A stretch of 64,000 nucleotides of DNA from Garcia nutans (Eukaryota > Streptophyta > Magnoliopsida > Malpighiales > Euphorbiaceae): assembly GCA_947685225.1 (NCBI GenBank), contig CANTUV010000035.1:8377501-8441500 (forward strand). Direction: 5' to 3'. Made by a program: the position numbers and the translations under genes. How positions within the stretch are numbered: position 1 is the stretch's first letter; each line of letters starts with the position of its first letter. The notes beneath the pieces were generated by a model. The model did not search any database. It saw only the letters and a program-made list of their open reading frames with translations, and was not told the DNA's origin. Positions 37,379-50,500 of this stretch are shown piece by piece.

Positions 37379-40300
37379 CAAAAATGTAAACTTTTACCCA
37401 CTATACATAAAAGGAGTGATAAAATATAAATATATATACTAATAAAATTGTCGGTTTAAACTCCAATTTGAATAATATTTTCAACATAAATATATTATAT
37501 GTGGAGTATCTTCATAAGTCCGTATTAAAATAAAAATTTTAGTGGTGAGTTATTAAACTAGCCTTTAAAATTTATTTTGATAGTCGAATTTTACTTTAAA
37601 AGAATAGTCAGACTCCGTCAAAAATCTTTTGCTAAAAAAAAATGTAAACTTTATTGCTTTTGATATTGTTGTTAAAAGACAAGAAACTGTAAAATAAATA
37701 AAGATTTAGATGAGGCATAAAGTTTTTGAAATTTCATAATCTGACTGTAATACGATTTTATTCTAATAGAAAGTTATTGAATATTTGCCTTTTAAATTAT
37801 TTAACTAAGACATTGAGCTTTTGGAATTACAATAGTTTTACAATTTTAATTTACTGCAGAGAGATTTTTTAGAGTAATGTTATCTGTTGATTAGCAAATG
37901 AGTTGGGCGATTCTTGGCGGGATGGTGAATCTTTGGATGAAATTTATTGGTTGAGTTTTATGGTGCAGAACAAATAGCTATAATTTTCATGAACTAGTTT
38001 CACAGTTTGATAACTACGATTATAAAATTGAAGTTATAGATTAATAGAAAATAAGCTAATAAGTTATCCTCACTATTTTACAATAATATTTATCATTTTT
38101 CAGCTGAATTTTAATATTTAGATTTCAAAAATTGTATTTTTTTATTTAAGATAATTTTTAATAATTTTTTCTTTTTTTATTTAATTTTAGTAGAAATATT
38201 GGATCGAAGTATCATTTGTGGCATTCTATCCTCCTTATTGATATATATAAATTTTTATTTGTATCAGTTTCTTTTATTTTTTTTTGACAACTTGTTATCT
38301 TTTTAGTAGTTTATTTATTTATACTACTAAAATTTTTTAAATATTCTAAGTCATATATATTGTAAGTTTTTAAGTTGCGACGACAATATTTTTGAATTTA
38401 ATAAACTGTTAATAGAGATATTTTATTTATTTGTCGATTTTCATGAACTTTTATAAACTAAATAAGTTATAATTTCATTTCATTTGTTGTTAATTTTTGC
38501 TACATCTCTCTAGTAAATGTTAATTGGTCAATCTCCTTTTAATAATTGTTGGTTAATGATTATTGAGATCTCTCCTTAGATTTTTCTACTTTGATAGCCT
38601 CTTTAGCGTAATTGATGGTAAATCGCTTTTTCCTCTCATGGGCTCCTCATATCAAGTAATTGCTCTATTACAACCTCTAATAACTTGCTTCTAGCAACTT
38701 CTCACAAGGAGTTGTTCCATCTCCTTCGTTTTCCTCTTAAATCATGCATGTTTCTCTTTTTTATCAGCAAACACTCGGGAGGCTTCTAGATAGTTCCTGT
38801 TATGCATATAAAATTAGTTAATATTAGAAGAAAAAAAAATTCAAAGGATGTTGCGGGTATTTATTAAAAATTGTAAAAAATTTAATATAACTGGATTTAA
38901 AAAATTAGATTTTGTAATTTTTAACAGTATTTTATTTTTTTTTTATTAATAAGAAAATATTGATTGTAAATAATGAGATATATAGATATGATTATAGGCC
39001 AGGCTTGAATTAAAAAAAAATGTTAAATTTTCTAAAAATTTGGAGAGTTTGTTAGCAAATTTTTTCAGTAATTGAGGTTTGAAGCCCGACATGTGGCCAA
39101 GTCTACTTTTAAAATATAACAACATTACATTAAAAAATTATTAAGATAAAAATAACATAACAAAATAATATAGACACGCTGAAATAATAAAAAATTAAAA
39201 GCTCTATAAAATTAAATGACAAAATGAAAAAAAAATTTAGGTAAGTCAAAATTAGATTAAATGGTTTAGAAACTCTAAAACATATACTGATATAGGCAAA
39301 CTCAATAACTAAATAAAGAGGTCTCTATATTTACATTGACAACCATATATATATAATCAAATTAATTTTTATTTTAATTTTATCATAATTTTAGTATTTT
39401 TAAAATTTAAAAATATTATAAAAGCTCTTTGTTGCTCTGAATGAAAAAAAAAATATATATATAACCGATACTAATTAACTTGAGATTAAATTTTTATTAA
39501 GTTGAGTTGAATTGTATAAGAACTCTTTGATTCTTTTGAAATATGATTGAGTAATTTTATTAAAGGCAATATATGTAAGAAATTAATTTAAATATAGTTT
39601 AATATTAAAAAAAAAGTGTATCATGCTAAATCTACAATAAAATGGAATACGAAAAAAATAATAAGTCGCAACATATTATTTATGTTTTATTGATCATTAT
39701 ATGAATAATTTTAATCATATTACTCAAGTATTAATGTGGATATTTTTAATTTAATATCTAAAATAATTTAATTTGAAACTTGAAATTTAAATATTAATAT
39801 AATTTTTTAATTTAATATCTAAAAAAAATTTAATTTGCAACTTACTTAAAAAAACTTAATTTAAAATTTCAAACTTAAAAATTAATATGAATATTTTTTA
39901 TTTAGTATCCAATAAAATTAATTGGAAATATACTAAAGGAATTTAATTTGAAACTTGAGACATAATGATTAATATGAATATTATTTATTTAATATATTAA
40001 AATTTTAATATTTAAATGAATTATTTTTAATTTGACATTTAAAAGTTTAATTTTAGAAAATGTGATGCGCAATAATATTAGAGCAAGACAAAATACTATG
40101 TTAGTTATTATAAATGAAGTCTCTTTATCTCAAGTAATCGCTCTATTGTTGAGATGCTAATTTGTATTTATCAATTTAGTTATCTGTTTTTTTTTATAAA
40201 ATTTTAAATTTTTTATGCAAAACTTAAGTATTTAAAAATAAATGTGAATTAATTGACAGAATAAATAATATGAACATTTGATATATTTTTTAAAAAATTA

Positions 40301-41375
40301 TTTTTAATAATAATTTTATGTAAATAAATTGAATAAAGAAATATTATAAAATAACTAAATAATAATTAGATAAATAAAATTTGATATATTTTAATCATTT
40401 TCTTTTTTAAATTTTCACCTAATTTTTATAATTAAGTATTTTAATTAATTATTTAAATATTATTTAATATAAAAACATTGATAATATATACTTCTAAAAT
40501 AATTTATTAAAAATATTTTGAAATGTAATTTAAGATTTAAAAAAAATATTTTAGAGTCATGTTTGTTGGATGTTGTATAGATCAATTTGTCCATTATTAG
40601 AGGTTGCACCCTCCAAATAGCTCAGATATATGCAACAGAAAAAGTGTGCATAAAGTCATATATGTAAGAAAATCATCTTATAGAATCTCCTTGTTTTTGT
40701 TAAGTAATATATGTTTAAGTGGACATTAATTAATTTATTCATCTTGCCCTATAATTGCCACTTCAGATCTTTCAATTTGAGGTCTGCCAAGTAGATTTTT
40801 GCTTCATTACGAAGAAAGGTTCACGATTTTCTTCTATTTTATGTTTTTATTCTTTTTAGTTTTAAATTTTTAATCATTTACTTCTTCCACTTAATTTTAA
40901 ATTTAATATTTATTCTCCAATCATTCATGCAAAATTCAAAACTTCATGTTATTTTTTTAATGTTACCACTATTCATAATTGGTTATGGTTTGCTTTCGTA
41001 GTGCAAAAGTGACTTTTAGCATTTCATAATGATGAGAAAAATAAAATATCAAAGAATATTTGTGTTCCCCAATTACTCTTGCTTTATATTTTCTTATATG
41101 ATGTGCAAAAATTCAATAAAGGTAAATGCGACTTTTTTTTTCAAGTGATAGAATTAAAATTGAAATATCAAAAAGTTTTAGGTTCAATTAAAGTTTATAT
41201 TTTTCCTATGATTAACTTTTAATATTTTATATAAATCTTGTAATAATTGATGTTTACTATCTATATTATCTATTGATAAAAAAATATATATACACAAATA
41301 TGCTATCTTAGCTAAAAATTAAATTAAAAAAATTAATTAATTGATGAATTAAAGAAACAAATAAACTTAATAAAG
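34530..41375. other. Seven kilobases of AT-rich gene-free DNA
   Basis: No gene, tRNA or well-bounded transposon seen. It holds long A/T tracts, a TA microsatellite at about 37349-37377, and a more complex stretch at 38500-38810 that might be an old transposon or gene fragment but gives no recognisable protein. The phrase TCAAGTAATTGCTCTATT near 38655 recurs almost unchanged near 40131, hinting at two pieces of one repeat family. Confidence 0.45.
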
Positions 41376-43975
41376 TGTTGAAATGAAATGGTCAAAAGAA
41401 AAAACTATTTAATTACATTTCTTATTACAATTAAAATTGATGTTTATTACGTTTGGAGAGAAGAACGTTTAGGATTTAAACTTGAGATTTAAATGAGAAT
41501 AATACTTATTTTTGACAATCAAACTATATCTTAGTGGTTATTGATGTTTATTAGATATAGTGAATAAGGTAAAGAAAAATTGAAAAAAAAAATGAGAGAA
41601 AAAAAAAAAAGAAAAAAGAATTTGAGAAATGCCCACTTGCTACTTGTGAAAGAAGAGAGTGAGAATCAAATCCAATATTTGAAGAGAGTGAAAAAATAAT
41701 GTTTAAAATTTTAAACAGTAAACTTTTAATCAATATTGATAATTGACAGTATACAGTGATAAAAGTGATTTGGATAAATACTATAAGTAGGAAGTAAGAA
41801 ATAGTAAATAGTATATCTTAAAATTTATTAAAAAAAATTAATTTTACGATTTTATGGGACTAAAAATTAAGTTAGAATCAAAGGATATGAAAGAGGATGC
41901 GCCATAGTTAAAATGAGATTATCCACACTAGATTGAACTTATTATATGTATATGTGTATATAGCCTATAATTTTCTTTTTTCTTCTCTTCTTTCTCCATC
42001 ATCCACGCCATCTACCACCACCACCACCATCACCATCTTCTCTATTTTCTTCTTCCTTTCATCAACTTAATCAAGAATTAAGGGAAATTCATCTTTTGTT
42101 GCAAATTTTTAAGAGAATTAGCTAGTGTAAGTGAGATTAACAACAAGTGATCAAAGAAAAAAAGAAAAAAGAGAAGAGAAGAAGGATTTTTGAAGAGGTA
42201 TGTGCTTATGTATTATAATTTGTAAATATATGAATTTTTATGAGTTTTAATATTTGAATTGGTTGATTGAGTCATTTGTACTGAATTATTTCCTGAAAGT
42301 ATTGATTAAATAGATTGATGAGTGAAAAATGAATTAAAAGAACTTTTATATAATGAGTATAATTCTTAATTCAACCCTTATGAGAATTGGGTGGTTGATG
42401 TTATTTTTAGCCATGAGAGATGGTTGAAGTTTTATTAATTAAAGTTATAGTAAAGTATTATATATGAACTCTTTTTATGTCAAAAATTTAATATTGATAC
42501 ATCTTTAACTTAAATCTTCAATATGTTTGTGTTTTATGAAGTTAAAAGTGCAGAATATATGATTTTGGGATGCCACGGGAGTGACTTAGAAGTGCCATGG
42601 GCGGGGTATCAAAGTCAAACTATTGAAGAAAGAATTACTCTGAAGGTAGATCCAAAATCAATGCCACGGGCGTGGCAACTGAGTGTCACGACCGTGGAGT
42701 TGAAAATGAGGTTGTTTCTTTAAAAATTTTGATAAAATAGAGTCGTTCTGAATGCCACGGCTTTGGGCCTTGAAGGCCAAGACCATGGGGGTCTACAAAG
42801 GCATTTGACAGCTTCATTTTGTATTCCATGGGCGTGGAGTTAAGATATCACTGCCGTGGGGTACCTTGATGATGTTTTAGGCTTGAATGTTGTGATATAC
42901 AGACCTAATATGAGGCTTATATATTTATATTGTTTATATTTCTTATCCTTTTATTGAGAATTCATGTATGCGTGTTAAAAGTATGGAAAAATATGATAAA
43001 TATAGGATTATGTGACAAATATGTATATTACTAAATGTTGAAAAATTATTGCTCCATTGAAATGATATGTTAACTATAAACTAATGAATTGCTCTTATCA
43101 TATTGATTTTAGATCTAGCTTGGGATTGAATAGCTGACCAGATAGTGGATATCCATAGTGATAGTGGACACATCGTGTTATTTATAGACACATTGTATCT
43201 TCAGTGACAGTAGACATATTTGCTATTATTGGGCCTTCGCCCATATCATTGAAATTAAGCATTAAATTACCAACAGTGATCCGTTATCCAAACCTATAAT
43301 CTGAGTTCAGTGTGCATGAGCAAATTTTATAAAGGTTATTTATATTAAAACCAATATTTTATATGAATGTTGTTAAACTAATCAAATTCTGGATCTAATT
43401 ATGTTCAGTATTTTATGTTCCAATGATTTTATCAATTTCTAACGTAATATTCTAAGTGATAATTTTTATTGTTTCTAAATTTGTTTATATATAGTTCTTT
43501 TTCTTTAAATTTATGGGATATTATAAATATATAAGCATCACTAAGATTTGTTTGGCGTGTTAGATTATTTTTTGACGCACAGATCAAACTAGAAGAGTTG
43601 AGACTGCATAGTAAAAGATATATATTTTTGATCAACTGTATTATAAAGGTTCAACGAACAATATTATAAATATTGTAGTATATGTAATTCACATAGCAAT
43701 ACTTTATAATTTTGTATGACAGTTGTATAAATTTAAGGGTAGTAGAAAAATTATAATAATGTTCACAATGTAAGTTAATAATAGAAATTTTTTTGTAAAT
43801 TAAATAAATCTATGTATATATTATAGGTATGATCATGATACTTTTTTTTGAAAAATAATTATATCATATGAATGTATTTTGGAATTTATTATATATATTA
43901 TCCTTATAGATTAGTTATGTGTTTAAGTGACATATCCTGTGAAGTTAGTGTGTGGATTATGCAGGGTGTGTTACA
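41376..43975 (+). mobile_element. LTR-like block related in plan to the one at 6941-9445
   Basis: It begins TGTTGAAATG and ends GGGTGTGTTACA (TG...CA) and is 2.6 kb long. As in the first block there is a TATA-rich stretch (near 41941-41966), a CT- and CAC-rich leader-like stretch (41970-42060), then units with CCACGGGCGTGG and GCCATGGGCGGGG words at 42570-42860, and a GATAGTGGA-type repeat at 43140-43215. No protein-coding capacity. I read it as a second, diverged solo LTR or an LTR remnant. The flanking bases give no target duplication, so the left end is least certain. Confidence 0.45.
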
Positions 43976-45687
43976 CAAAAAGAAAAAAGTAGAGTCTTTG
44001 TCCATTTGAGAGAAAGGTTAGCTTAATGAACTTTTCTTCCTCCACTTTACATTAATAAGGGCATCTCCATCTGCCATACTAAGTAGTAGCACACTAACAA
44101 ACGACTCAAAAGCTGTGGTATCTCAAGTCTCAACTACTGCCTTCAAGTTTTGGCAATGTTTTTTCGTAAAATAAACATTTCCAAAATTAATGTTTTTTTT
44201 TTCTGGGGGCTGAAAACCAGTTTTTTTTTTTTTTTTTTTTTTGTAAAATAAACTAACTACTAGGCATTGAAAGCTCTCTTGTTTCACAAGCCAATTTCAT
44301 ATAGAAGTTTTTTTTTTTTCGGTAATGAGTAATTCTTACTTAGCAGGACATCAAACACACTTTGGGCGACCATTAACCACCAAATAAATTAAATCCCAAG
44401 ATTGTTAGTACAATAATTCACCGTCAAGACCCTTCACTTTAATACAAATATATTGAAATGACTCCTCATATGATGCATGCAATACTTTGAGCTGTTGTGT
44501 CTCATATAGAAGCTTTTAATAATACATATCATTAACAAACTTTTTAATAACACTATCAAAGTATTTTTAATATATTTACTGTCAATTGCGCCAAAGATGA
44601 AACTAGTATTTTATAATTTAATATTTATTAATAGTGTTAATCTTTCAATTTGTATTATTATTTTACAGTATGAATATTATGTATAAATATATCAATTATT
44701 AGATTAATAATTGATATAATATAACATAAATATAAAACAATAAGAAAAATTAAATTTATAGCCTTTCAATATCCCTTTCAAAAAAAAAAAACCTTTCAAT
44801 ATCTCAACTATAAATGTAGTATTGGCCTTATGTTAAAATACATTCATTGATTGCGGAACTTTATTTATTTATTTATATTAGAGATGTTGTAAGCTATTGA
44901 TTAGGAAATTACACATAATTTATACATCTTTCAGCATTGATGTCTTCATGAATGCAGATTTTTCCAATATTAGATTTGGGTTCATGCAACACATTGTATA
45001 ATTAATAATTATCATAATAAAAAAATTTGTTGACTATAAGCTATACACATATGATTATCATAATTATCATTAATAAGTATCATAATAATTAATATTACTC
45101 TTAATATTGGATTAGTAGAAAATTTCCCAATTATTATATGAAATAAAATTTTAGGCGTTAGGTAATTAACATAAGTATTAGTGAATTCAGCAACTATGAT
45201 TCTGAATCTTCCCTATATTTGGGCGGTTGTGATTATGAATTTTAAAAGAAAAAAAAATAGAGATGGGATTATGATTGGCTAATTAATTAAAGTATTAAAC
45301 CATAATTCCCTCCTGTTTGTTTTTGTCGCATCAACCTTACTAATCATTCTTGTTTTTATCCCTCTTCAAAAGTTGAAAATTTTATTTTATTTTATTTTGG
45401 TAGATATTTTTTTTTACATTTTTTATATAAAAATAATTGGATTAATTAAATGGAAGGGTGAAAATGGGCTTGAAAGAGACTACAAAGTGCAAAAATATTA
45501 ATTAATAAGTGTTCTGATAAAATCAACAAGGCTTACTGTCATTAATTTGCTAGATTGCAGCTAATCAATACTTTGTCGTTTTGATATGGCCATCAATCAT
45601 CATATTAATTGCAATACGATTAAAAAAAAGGGATTGACTAGGAAATGAGAAAAATGCTTGGAAAGTTGATTTTTATGTACCACTGTT
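43976..45687. other. AT-rich intergenic DNA with a poly(T) tract
   Basis: No gene. A run of 22 T at about 44221-44242 could be the tail of a minus-strand retrotransposed sequence, but nothing recognisable lies beside it. Confidence 0.4.
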
Positions 45688-45695
45688 CCTGTAAC

Positions 45696-45922
45696 CAACC
45701 AGGGGCGGAGGCAGGTGGGGTCGTGTGGGGGCTGACGACCCCCTTGCCGGCCGCCGGAGATGTTAATCTCAGCCTTCAACTCCCTCTCAGCCCTTCAATC
45801 CCTCAGTCCCAGCCCCCCCTCAGCCCCCCTTCAGCCAGATCCCCTGCCAGTGCCATGCACCTCTGTTTTTTCCTCAGCCCCCCAGCCCCCCCTCCTTCAG
45901 CCAGGTTCTAGCTCCGCCACTG
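45696..45922. mobile_element. Short GC-rich hAT-type MITE
   Basis: About 225 bases, strikingly GC-rich against AT-rich flanks. The ends are inverted: left CAGGGGCGGAG (from 45700) and reverse complement of the right CAGTGGCGGAG. CCTGTAAC stands at 45688-45695 and again at 45923-45930, an exact 8-bp duplication as made by hAT transposases. Four bases (CAAC, 45696-45699) separate the left duplication from the inverted end. Between the ends are runs of CAGCCCCCC and CTTCAG words. A CAGTGGCGGAGC-type end is common in plant non-autonomous elements. Confidence 0.75.
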
Positions 45923-45930
45923 CCTGTAAC

Positions 45931-47183
45931 AATGAAAAACACATTTTGAGATTTTCCAAACTTTTTCACTTTTTATTGAGAGTGCTTCAAAATTTAAATT
46001 GTTTCATATAAATTTCTTTTTCATGGTGAGAATTTCTTCTGGTAAAAATAAAATCTAATGTAAATTAGTTATCAGAAAAAAAACAACAATAAAATACTTT
46101 TAATAAGAATAAAAATGACGAATGCAACTATAATATAAAAATGTATAACCTATCGAGCCTCATATGTCAAAAAATATATATTAGATTATTAAATTATCAA
46201 TTTAATATTTTATTCTTTTTAAATTAATAAAATATTTTTTATTTTATAAAAATTAAAAATAATTAATAAAATAATAATATAAAATTACCATGAAATATAT
46301 AGATTAATTGGTAAAATACTGTTTTAGTTTAATTAAAGGTTTCATATTTAATTCTTTATATATACAATTTCATTAAAACTCAATACAAAGAGTTTTATTT
46401 TTTTCCATTTTTATTCTCAATTTTATTTTTTTAGAAATTATTTTTTTAAAATTAATTTTATATCTATTAAGTCAAAGAAAATAAAAAGAAAATCTGAAAT
46501 AGGATTGTAAAGAAACAAAAATGGAGCATGTGACACGATATGATAAGACACAAGGATATATCAATCTTTAAACATATATAAAAAGATATATAACACTGCA
46601 AAATATTAAGAAAACGTCACATAACATGTATAAAAACATATATAAGAGATAATTACTTTCTTTATTAATTACATTTGAAGAGATACTTATAACTTAAACT
46701 CGATATTTAAATAGACGTTACACATGCTTTAATTATCAAGCCATACCTTCATAATTAATAAATTTTACGGATGAACATGAACTTTGGAAGCTAGGTAGAA
46801 CGGTAACAAGAATTGGTAGATACAGACTTGCATGAAAAAGGAAAATGAATAAAGATATCTTACAATTCATATTTTTATTAGGCTATTTCCTGTTCCTTTT
46901 GATTTTTTTTTATTTCTTTTCCTAAATTAGAGTTTTTATTAATTAAAATTTATGATACAATATACCTCTCAAATTTTCTAAAAGTGTCCTACAAGTTTCT
47001 TTAAGATTTTTAAGTATTTTATATATGTTTCTGAAATTCAAAAAATAATGGGAATTAAAAAAAATTCCTGAAATATTTTTTTTTTTTTGAGAGATCTCGA
47101 TGTCTGGAAGGTGTTCGACAAAGGAATATTGATCTTTTAGATGTTTCCGTGCAACATAGATTTTTATAGTGATATATATATAT
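45931..47183. other. AT-rich intergenic DNA
   Basis: No gene or bounded element recognised. A somewhat less AT-rich phrase at 47085-47160 sits next to the copia insertion and has no coding motif. Confidence 0.45.
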
Positions 47184-47188
47184 ATAAC

Positions 47189-47502
47189 TGTTATAAAATT
47201 AATGAGAAAATAATAGATAATTAAAAGAAAATAAAGAATAAAATTTAATTATTTTAAGAAGCAATTTAGAGAGAAAGAATTCATAAAATTATCATTTTTT
47301 TTATATTTTTTAAGTCTTATAAACCACCCCTATTTATAAAGTTGAAAATTAAATAAAATATTACATATTAATTATTAAGAAAATAAAATAAATAAAGTGA
47401 TAAAATAATTTGAGAGACAAGATAATATGATTAAGAGACAAGATAATATGATTCGAGTGATAAAGAGAAAACATCCACATAAATATCTTATTATTCATAA
47501 TA
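47189..47502 (-). repeat. 3' LTR of the copia element (314 bases)
   Basis: On the plus strand it starts TGTTATAAAATTAATGAG and ends TTATTATTCATAATA. The element-strand start reads TATTATG where TG is canonical, so the terminal dinucleotide has mutated. It contains a short internal duplication of AGAGACAAGATAATATGATT. Confidence 0.88.
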
Positions 47503-50500
47503 CTTCACCTTGAATGTTTCTCTATTAAAAATATGTCTCATTAAAATCTTACTAGAAAAATCCATATGGGATAAAATTCTAATGAAGAAAAAAAGAGTAC
47601 AATATTTTTAATACATATATATGATATCTCATTAAAAACCTTGCAAGGAAAATCTAGTAGAAAAAATCTTTGCTAAGGAAAAAGAACACAACCTATATTT
47701 ACTCTCTCTCATGAAGACGTCACTTTATATCTTTAAATATGTGTATTATAATACTATATCTTAGCTTCTCAATTGCTGCAGTGGGTAGTATCCTTGTAAA
47801 TAAATCTGCTAGATTATCACTTGAATGATTTTGTTGAATATCTATTTCTCCTTTTATTTTAAAAATTACGAATGAAGAAAAATGTTGGTGGTATATGTTT
47901 CGTTCTATGACCTTTGATATATCATTTATTTAGTTGAGCTATATATGTTACATTATCTTTATATTACATTATTGAAATATTTTCTTGAAATGAATGTCAC
48001 AAGTCTCCTGAATATGATAACTCAATGACATTAGCTAAATATATTCTCAACTTATTTCATGTATTGTTATTATTTCTGCATAGTTTGAAGAAGTAACAAC
48101 TAAGATCTGTTTTGTGGATCGCTATAATATAGCTGTATCACTACATATGAATAAATATCATGTATAAAATCAAGCTTTATATAAATCAGATAAATATCTT
48201 GCATATGTATAGCAAACTAATTGTGATTTAGATTTATTATAATAAAACAAATTCATATCAATTGTTTCTCAAAGATACTTAAAAATATGTTTAATTTCAT
48301 TATAATATTTTTCGCATTAGATTTGAACTAAACCTTATTAATAGACTTACAACAAATATTATAACTAATCTTGTATTATTAGTAAGATATATTAATGTAC
48401 TTATAACACTTAAATATAATATTTCAGGACAAAAAAGTTCTTCTTTAGTCTTTCGAGGACGAAAATAATCTTTATTCACTTCTAGTGATCTCATAACCAT
48501 TAGGGGTACTCAATAGATATACTTTATCCATATAATATTGCCCCAAGATTTTTTTTTTATATAAGTTGATTGATGAATAAATTTTTCATCTTTTAGACAT
48601 TCAATTTGCAGGCCAAGATAAAATTTATTTTTCTAAAATCTTTCATATCAAATTCTTTGTTTAAACAATCAACTATCTTTTAAAGCTCTTCAAGAGTTTT
48701 AGTTATATTTAAATCATTAATATATACAATAATTATGATAAATTTTGATCTAAATCATTTTATAAAAATACATTGATAAATTGATTATTTTTATATCATT
48801 CTTTCAATAAATATTCACTTTGATGATTATATTATATTTATCCTGATTATTTTAATTCGTACAATGATTTCTATAAATTTATTGAATACATTTTTCAAAA
48901 ATATTTATATACTTCAAGCATTTTAAATTCTCTAGGAATTTTTATATAAATTTTACTATTAAATAAACCATATAAATAAGCTGTAATAATATCCATTAAA
49001 CGCATGTTAAACTTTTTATATACTGTTAAATTAATTAAATATCTAAAAGTGATTACATCCACTGTAGTAAAATATATCTCCTTATAATCAATGGCCGTTG
49101 TGAAAAATTTTATTTCATTTTTTCATTATATTTTTACACAAATATCTATTTGTACCCCACTGGCATTACACATTTAGGTGTTTGGACTATATGTCCAAAA
49201 ATTTTATATTTTGAAAGCAAATTTAGCTTTATCCAATTATTTCTTTGTCTATATTCTTCAATATATATAGATTTAAATTTCAAAATATCAATAATAATAT
49301 TCTAAATAAAAACATTATCGACAACTATATCTTTTATGTTATATATTTTTCTCATAGTGATATAACTTATTGAGATTTTGTTATTTTTACAATTCTCAGA
49401 TATGTGAACCTCTTCTAAAGTTGTATGATTAGTTATGTCTTAAGTCTCTTCAGGGGCACATACCTCTAAAATAAGACCATTTTAGTTATTTATTTCTCTC
49501 ATTTTTTGAGAATTTTATCTTTAGAATGTATTGGTCTATCACGCTTCAGGTGTGGATTACTAGTATTTACATTATCAAATTTTTCTGCATAGACATTAAT
49601 TCTAATAAAAATATTTACAGCTGGTAAATGATATTGATAATTTTCAGTAAATATATCTGACAACTGATTTACAATATTTTGCAAATATATTATTTGTTGA
49701 ACTTCCACTTCACATTGTTTTATTCGAAGATTTAAATAACATAATGATAATATATTCCGTATAATTTTCTTTATTCTCTCCCCCAAATGTTGAAAAAACA
49801 GTTTTATCAAAATAACAATCAGTAAAACATGCTGTAAATAAATCTCCAGTTAATAGTTTAAGATATTTAATTATAGAAGGAGATTCTTATCCAACATGTA
49901 TTCACAACTTATTTTAAGGACGCATTTTCATACATTATGATAGAATAGTTGGAACATATATCTGACAACAAAAAAATTTTAAGATAAAAAATATTTAGTT
50001 ATTGACTAAAAGTTAATTGTAATGAAGAGAATTTATAATAATTTGTTGGCCTAATGCGTCTAAATATCGTCGCATGTAAAATAAGATATCCCCTTGTAGA
50101 AATATAAATTTTTTTTATCATAAGTAATAGTCTAGTAATTAATCAGAGGCGTTTAATAAATAATTATACTAGACCATTTTATATATGTATATGTGTAATA
50201 AACTTTTTAACTGTTATTTCAATTGATATACAATAATTATTAAAAATCTGAGATGTAAATTCACTAGCATTATCAAGTCAAATTGATTTGATTATATAAT
50301 TAAGAAATTGTGTTCTTAATTTAATTATTTGAGGAAATAATCTCGCAAATGCCAGATTGCGAAATGATAATAAACATATATGTGACCGTCATATTGATAC
50401 ATTAATTAAAATAATAAAATATTTAAATGATCCACATGGTGGTTGAATATGTCCATAAATATCACCGTGAATATGTTTCAAAAATACAAGAAATTTAATT

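Noticed and set aside
44221..44242. Retrogene tail (22 T)
   Set aside because: No coding or SINE-like sequence adjoins it, and homopolymer runs are common in this AT-rich DNA.
45645..46011. Two overlapping Pro/Ser-rich frames of 88 and 83 residues
   Set aside because: They are produced by the C-rich core of the hAT-type MITE, which has inverted ends and target duplications, and not by a gene.
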